This document shows positions 8,049 to 10,288 of a stretch of 10,288 bases of DNA, piece after piece (the stretch's first letter is position 1; every line of letters starts with the position of its first letter). The DNA is from Candidatus Poribacteria bacterium (lineage in GTDB: Bacteria; Poribacteria; WGA-4E; UBA9662): assembly GCA_002699335.1 (NCBI GenBank), contig PACG01000098.1:2665-12952 (forward strand), given 5' to 3'. Made by a program: the position numbers and the translations under genes. The notes under the pieces were generated by a model. The model was not told the DNA's origin. It did no database searches and was given only the letters and a program-made list of their open reading frames with translations.

Positions 8049-8078
8049 CATTGATTTTCTCGATCTGGCACACCACAA

Positions 8079-8084
8079 ATTATA
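8079..8084 (-). promoter_or_regulatory. Second TATAAT box (P2) facing the transporter operon
   Basis: The minus strand reads TATAAT exactly, without an upstream TG and without a recognisable -35. Its -35 region would fall at about 8101-8107, inside the dyad at 8090-8110, so a bound protein there could block or replace -35 contacts. Transcripts would have a leader of about 128 nt. It is a weaker candidate than P1. Confidence 0.3.
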
Positions 8085-8087
8085 TCT

Positions 8088-8147
8088 GGTTAGGTTGTTG
8101 CATAACCTAATATTAAGCTGTTAAAAATGGTGAAGAACAACCCAACC
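8088..8147. promoter_or_regulatory. Overlapping, mutually exclusive dyads (possible operator or attenuator)
   Basis: TTAGGTT (8090-8096) and AACCTAA (8104-8110) form a perfect 7-bp dyad with a 7-bp spacer. The 8088-8099 arm can instead pair with 8136-8147 in a 12-bp stem. Eleven pairs are Watson-Crick; the other is G-U in minus-strand RNA but A-C in plus-strand RNA. The two structures share one arm and exclude each other. The dyad lies over the -35 region of P2, so a DNA operator is the simpler reading. An RNA switch would need a start site above 8147. Confidence 0.35.
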
Positions 8148-8316
8148 TCGATTTCCACCTGACGAATAAAGAAAACTATTAGCTGCAACTTGTAATATAG
8201 TTATGACAAGGAGTTACAGGACGGATTCATATAATATCATATGTAAGTGCAATTTCCTGGACAAGATGGTCAGCCGGTGTAGTTAGCCGCCTTTTCTTAC
8301 CAAAGAAAAATGTACT

Positions 8317-8550
8317 ATGAACAACCGGCCGAAGAAGAAAGATACGGATATTACGTTTAGGCCTAAAAGAAAATGAATCGCCATTAGACGAAAATCACCC
8401 AAGTCATTGCAGCCACCGGTGTTGGCAAATCAATAGTTAGCAGAAGAACTTCAGCGGAAGCGTGGAGCAGGGGATACCGTTCCAAACAAGCCCATTACCC
8501 AGCTTCTGGTAAGGGAACCCACCGAGTCATGGAATCTGACTAGTAAATAG
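8317..8550 (+). pseudogene. Possible decayed ORF of unknown origin
   Basis: One plus-strand frame reads from an ATG at 8317 to a TAG at 8548-8550 with only two internal stops (TGA at 8374, TAG at 8434). It starts MNNRPKKKDTDITFRPKRK, and its last part contains AEELQRKRGAGD. The neighbouring frame, open from 8388 to 8540, reads ITQVIAATGVGKSIVSRR, which looks like a helix-turn-helix of the kind found in transposases and resolvases. A frameshifted and stop-interrupted DNA-binding gene would explain both frames. The stretch is short, there is no ribosome binding site and no inverted-repeat ends are visible, so chance is a serious alternative. Confidence 0.2.
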
Positions 8551-8652
8551 TAGATATACTGATAGCCAGGATTGGAGCTCGCAACAGCTATGTAATCTAA
8601 CTTAAATGTTGCACTGACTACTTTAATCCAGGTCAGAGGTTCCAGTTTGCAA

Positions 8653-9954
8653 TTACTCGGTCGTAAACTTGTATAGATCGGTGTGGCTATAGGTTTCGCC
8701 TGGACGGAGAATCACCGAATACCATCCTTGCTTTCCTTCGTTGTTAATTGAGTCGGGGTACTTTTGAGTTTCTAAACAAAAAGCGGCGTTTTTGCGGTAA
8801 ACGGCTCCACCTTTCCCTTTAACGGTTCCATCCAGAAAGTTACCTGTATAAAACTGAACACCTGGATCTGTGGTGTGAATTTCCATTACCCGACCGGACT
8901 TGAAGTCTTTCACCTTAGCGGCTAACTTCATCTCACCATACTTGCCATCTAAAACAAAGTTGATGTCGTATCCGCCGGGATCACTTGACCCATTCCCTAT
9001 TAGCTGATTAATCTCTGTTCCGATGGCTTTGGCTTGCGTAAAATCGAATGGTGTATGTTTGACCGGATCAATGGTGCCAGTGGGGATAAAGGTTGAATCG
9101 ACTGGCGTATAGGTCGTTGCATTCAGCATTAGTTCATGGCCAAGGATATTGCCCGAATTATGCCCCTCCAGGTTCCAATAGGAATGATTGACCAGATTAA
9201 CGATCGTCGTTGCATCGGTGGTAGCAGACATCTCGACTCGCAAGGCATTATTGTCAGAAAGAGAATAGACGACAGCGGCTGTTAAGCGACCGGGATAACC
9301 TTCTTCGCCATCGGGACTGGTGTAGGTCATCTTGACCGAATGGGCATCGGCTTCTTCAACTGTCCATACCTTTTTATCAAAACCAACATTGCCACCGTGC
9401 AGATGGTTAGGGGCGTTGTTCGTTGCTAGGGTATATTCCTGACTCTCTAGTATAAACTTACCTTTGGCAATGCGGTTGGCAATTCGACCCACGGTGCAAC
9501 CGAAATAAGGGTGACCATTAAGATAACCTTGCAGATTATCAAAACCAAGAACCACATCAGCTAGTTTTCCGTCCCGGTCAGGTACCTGTAAGACCGTTAG
9601 CAGTGCCCCGTAATTGGTAATTTTCGCAGTCATACCGTTTTTATTCTTCAGGCTATAAAGAGAAACCGCTTGACCATCGATGGCGCCCCAATCCTCTCCC
9701 GTTTGAGCGGTAGTTGGGCGACTCTTTGTCGCAGTGGAGCCCTGTGGTCGAACCTGTACTTGTGCAACCATGATCGTATCAGTGGTTGAGATCGATGGCT
9801 GGATGACCGACCTGACAATTGGCTTCCTGACTTCCGGTTTAAGTGGTTCTTCCACCTGTATAACCGGTTTTCGGATCTCAGGATGCGTAGCCTGAAGACT
9901 GCTCGTTAGCCCACACACCAACAATAGCGACATCATCTGTATTGAAAAACCCAT
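8653..9954 (-). CDS. galM: Exported aldose 1-epimerase (galactose mutarotase)
   Basis: The enzyme interconverts alpha and beta anomers of aldoses such as galactose and glucose. In this 433-aa protein the catalytic domain spans about 90-433, the normal length for GalM. It has GRIANRIA (156-163, sugar-binding Arg), NHLHGG with catalytic-site His186, NLVNHSYWNL with His257 (the general acid), GYD with Asp330, and LETQKYPDS with Glu395 (the general base). All key residues are present. The first 22 residues form a hydrophobic export signal (probable cleavage after LQA), although it lacks the usual positive N-region. Residues 23-89 are a Pro/Val-rich linker with two related segments, HPEIRKPVIQ and KPEVRKPIVR. 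The product is therefore expected outside the cytoplasm. The ATG at 9954 has AGGAG at 9968-9972, a rather long 13-nt spacing; an in-frame stop lies just upstream, and ATGs at 9936 and 9933 are alternatives. It has its own leader and lies 708 bp from the transporter. Confidence 0.95.
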   Translation of the reverse strand: MGFSIQMMSLLLVCGLTSSLQATHPEIRKPVIQVEEPLKPEVRKPIVRSVIQPSISTTDTIMVAQVQVRPQGSTATKSRPTTAQTGEDWGAIDGQAVSLYSLKNKNGMTAKITNYGALLTVLQVPDRDGKLADVVLGFDNLQGYLNGHPYFGCTVGRIANRIAKGKFILESQEYTLATNNAPNHLHGGNVGFDKKVWTVEEADAHSVKMTYTSPDGEEGYPGRLTAAVVYSLSDNNALRVEMSATTDATTIVNLVNHSYWNLEGHNSGNILGHELMLNATTYTPVDSTFIPTGTIDPVKHTPFDFTQAKAIGTEINQLIGNGSSDPGGYDINFVLDGKYGEMKLAAKVKDFKSGRVMEIHTTDPGVQFYTGNFLDGTVKGKGGAVYRKNAAFCLETQKYPDSINNEGKQGWYSVILRPGETYSHTDLYKFTTE

Positions 9955-9967
9955 TCTGTTTCTTTCA

Positions 9968-9972
9968 CTCCT
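9968..9972 (-). promoter_or_regulatory. Ribosome binding site of galM
   Basis: AGGAG on the minus strand lies 13 nt before the ATG at 9954. The spacing is longer than optimal, but no in-frame start lies between the site and that ATG. The start could also be one of the two in-frame ATGs 18 and 21 nt further in. Confidence 0.5.
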
Positions 9973-10023
9973 ACTCTAACCTGAAAACTGATAATTCTGT
10001 AAGTCTAGCATAATCTATCATTA

Positions 10024-10064
10024 TTTCACATGAAACAGATAACAAATATTAAATAACGTTTCAT
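10024..10064. promoter_or_regulatory. Alternative TTTCA/TGAAA dyads in the galM leader
   Basis: TTTCA-CA-TGAAA (10024-10035) is a compact dyad. The same TGAAA arm belongs to a second inverted repeat, ATGAAAC (10030-10036) with GTTTCAT (10058-10064). The two pairings exclude each other and together bracket the mini-ORF. The region is A/T-rich, so some symmetry is expected by chance. Confidence 0.25.
10026..10064 (-). CDS. Upstream mini-ORF in the galM leader (12 codons)
   Basis: The ATG at 10064 has AAGGAG (10073-10078) 8 nt upstream, a better site than galM itself has. It encodes MKRYLIFVICFM and stops at TGA (10028-10026), 71 nt before the galM ATG. The peptide looks like the start of a signal sequence: two basic residues, then a hydrophobic run. 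It has no run of regulatory codons. It could be a leader peptide, or the remnant of a gene whose rest has been lost. ATGAAAC at its start and GTTTCAT at its end form inverted-repeat arms in the DNA. Confidence 0.4.
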   Translation of the reverse strand: MKRYLIFVICFM

Positions 10065-10079
10065 TATTTGATCTCCTTA

Positions 10080-10089
10080 TTCCCGGGAA
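10080..10089. promoter_or_regulatory. Palindrome TTCCCGGGAA, possible operator of galM
   Basis: This perfect 10-bp palindrome is placed just after the predicted start (about 10091) of the TATAAT box at 10098-10103. That is a classic repressor position. No regulator is identifiable in the window. Confidence 0.35.
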
Positions 10090-10097
10090 CCAAATAA

Positions 10098-10103
10098 ATT
10101 ATA
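10098..10103 (-). promoter_or_regulatory. TATAAT box, candidate galM promoter
   Basis: The minus strand reads TATAAT exactly, about 144 nt before the galM ATG. A -35 match at the standard distance is lacking (ACAGGG at 17 bp), so an activator may be required or the match may be fortuitous. A transcript from here would carry the palindrome, the mini-ORF and the galM ribosome binding site. Confidence 0.35.
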
Positions 10104-10288
10104 GGGATGAGGCCACCTCGCCCTGTCGTATAGAATTGGTTATGAGCGGGGAAACCCGGCTTATACGAATAAAAACGGAGAGTAATTTCAGATCCTCACT
10201 TTTACTTGCGGTCTATCCTGTCTACATGGTAACATGTCGCGCCTTTTGACTACTTGAATGGAATATATTCAGTTTTTTTGAATAGAAA
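10104..10288. other. Non-coding stretch at the window edge
   Basis: I find no gene in this 185-bp end of the window. It contains the strong stem-loop at 10126-10168 and a small hairpin ACATG-GTAA-CATGT at 10224-10237. A weak A/T stem at 10255-10271 is followed by seven T residues (10273-10279). That last element could terminate transcription on the plus strand, from a gene that is not visible here. Confidence 0.45.
10126..10168. repeat. Two-tier stem-loop with GAAA tetraloop
   Basis: TCGTATA (10126-10132) pairs with TATACGA (10162-10168). Inside it, an inner hairpin with a GGG-GAAA-CCC core extends to AGCGGG/CCCG-g-CT with one bulged G. As an alternative, 10141-10150 can pair with 10155-10165 in one 10-bp stem that disrupts the outer arm. 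The G-T pair in that stem favours plus-strand RNA. There is no T-run, so it is not a standard terminator. It lies just upstream of the galM TATAAT box. Confidence 0.45.

Larger units (their letters stand above)
7945..8652. other. Intergenic region between the epimerase and the transporter operon
   Basis: This 708-bp stretch has no intact gene that I can support. The part near the transporter (7945-8150) carries promoter and dyad elements, listed separately. The middle (about 8200-8550) is rich in stop codons but may hold a decayed plus-strand ORF. The part just downstream of the epimerase (8556-8652) shows only a weak CTGAC/GTCAG dyad (8614-8618 and 8632-8636) without a T-run, so I see no convincing terminator. 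A 7-bp A/T-rich hairpin lies at 8292-8309 (arms TTTTCTT and AAGAAAA). Confidence 0.6.

Noticed and set aside
8230..8235. TATAAT on the plus strand
   Set aside because: The nearest -35-like hexamer (ATGACA at 8203-8208) is 21 bp away, too far, and no intact plus-strand gene follows. The region is A/T-rich enough to produce it by chance.
8203..8286. Plus-strand ORF of 27 codons starting at 8203
   Set aside because: It has no ribosome binding site, no recognisable sequence and is short.
8614..8636. Terminator of galM
   Set aside because: The stem is 5 bp with a 13-nt loop and no T-run follows on the minus strand.
171..9954. Reading the transporter as a sugar importer because of the nearby mutarotase
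   Set aside because: Some family-5 systems do carry oligosaccharides, but the mutarotase is 708 bp away with its own leader and lies outside the operon. The adjacent amidohydrolase argues for amino-acid or peptide derivatives, so I leave the substrate open.
10126..10168. tRNA gene, suggested by the 7-bp outer stem
   Set aside because: The element is only 43 nt, with no D, anticodon or T-arm pattern and no room for them.
10255..10279. Intrinsic terminator on the plus strand
   Set aside because: There is a seven-T run, but the stem is a weak 5-bp A/T-rich one with wobble extensions and no plus-strand gene is seen before it. Kept only as a remark.
1..10288. CRISPR arrays, insertion sequences with terminal repeats, rRNA or tRNA genes, phage or defence modules
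   Set aside because: I read through the window for regularly spaced repeats, intact transposases and RNA gene signatures and found none.

Overview
The window holds bacterial, gene-dense DNA of moderate G+C content. Every gene I can support lies on the minus strand, so the operon reads from high to low coordinates. The genes use the standard code, and the binding protein proximal to the promoter carries a lipobox-like signal. The sequence does not name the organism. An uncultivated Gram-negative-type lineage (for example Poribacteria- or Planctomycetes-like) is only a guess.

Layout in the direction of transcription. (1) Positions 10288 to 9955 are a non-coding leader. It holds a strong stem-loop, a TATAAT box, a 10-bp palindrome and a 12-codon upstream ORF with an ideal ribosome binding site. 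(2) Positions 9954 to 8653 encode an exported aldose 1-epimerase (GalM/mutarotase) with an unusual Pro/Val-rich N-terminal extension. (3) Positions 8652 to 7945 are a gene-poor stretch. It may hold a decayed plus-strand ORF, and it carries two TATAAT promoter candidates and several dyad symmetries facing the transporter operon. (4) Positions 7944 to 171 encode a complete Dpp/Opp-type ABC importer: two tandem paralogous family-5 solute-binding proteins, a DppB-type permease, a DppC-type permease, a DppD-type ATPase and a DppF-type ATPase. Gaps are 2 to 42 bp, with one overlap. (5) From position 95 to the window edge is the first part of an amidohydrolase with a strong ribosome binding site. It most resembles an N-acyl-D-amino-acid deacylase.

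How the genes may work together: a binding protein captures a solute outside the inner membrane and the BC permease pair, powered by the DF ATPase pair, imports it. The downstream amidohydrolase is a candidate for hydrolysing the imported compound. The epimerase has its own leader and probably its own transcript, so it is weaker evidence about the transported substrate. The genes are of known families. The parts worth a second look are the duplicated binding proteins, the deacylase link, the structured promoter regions and the GalM leader.
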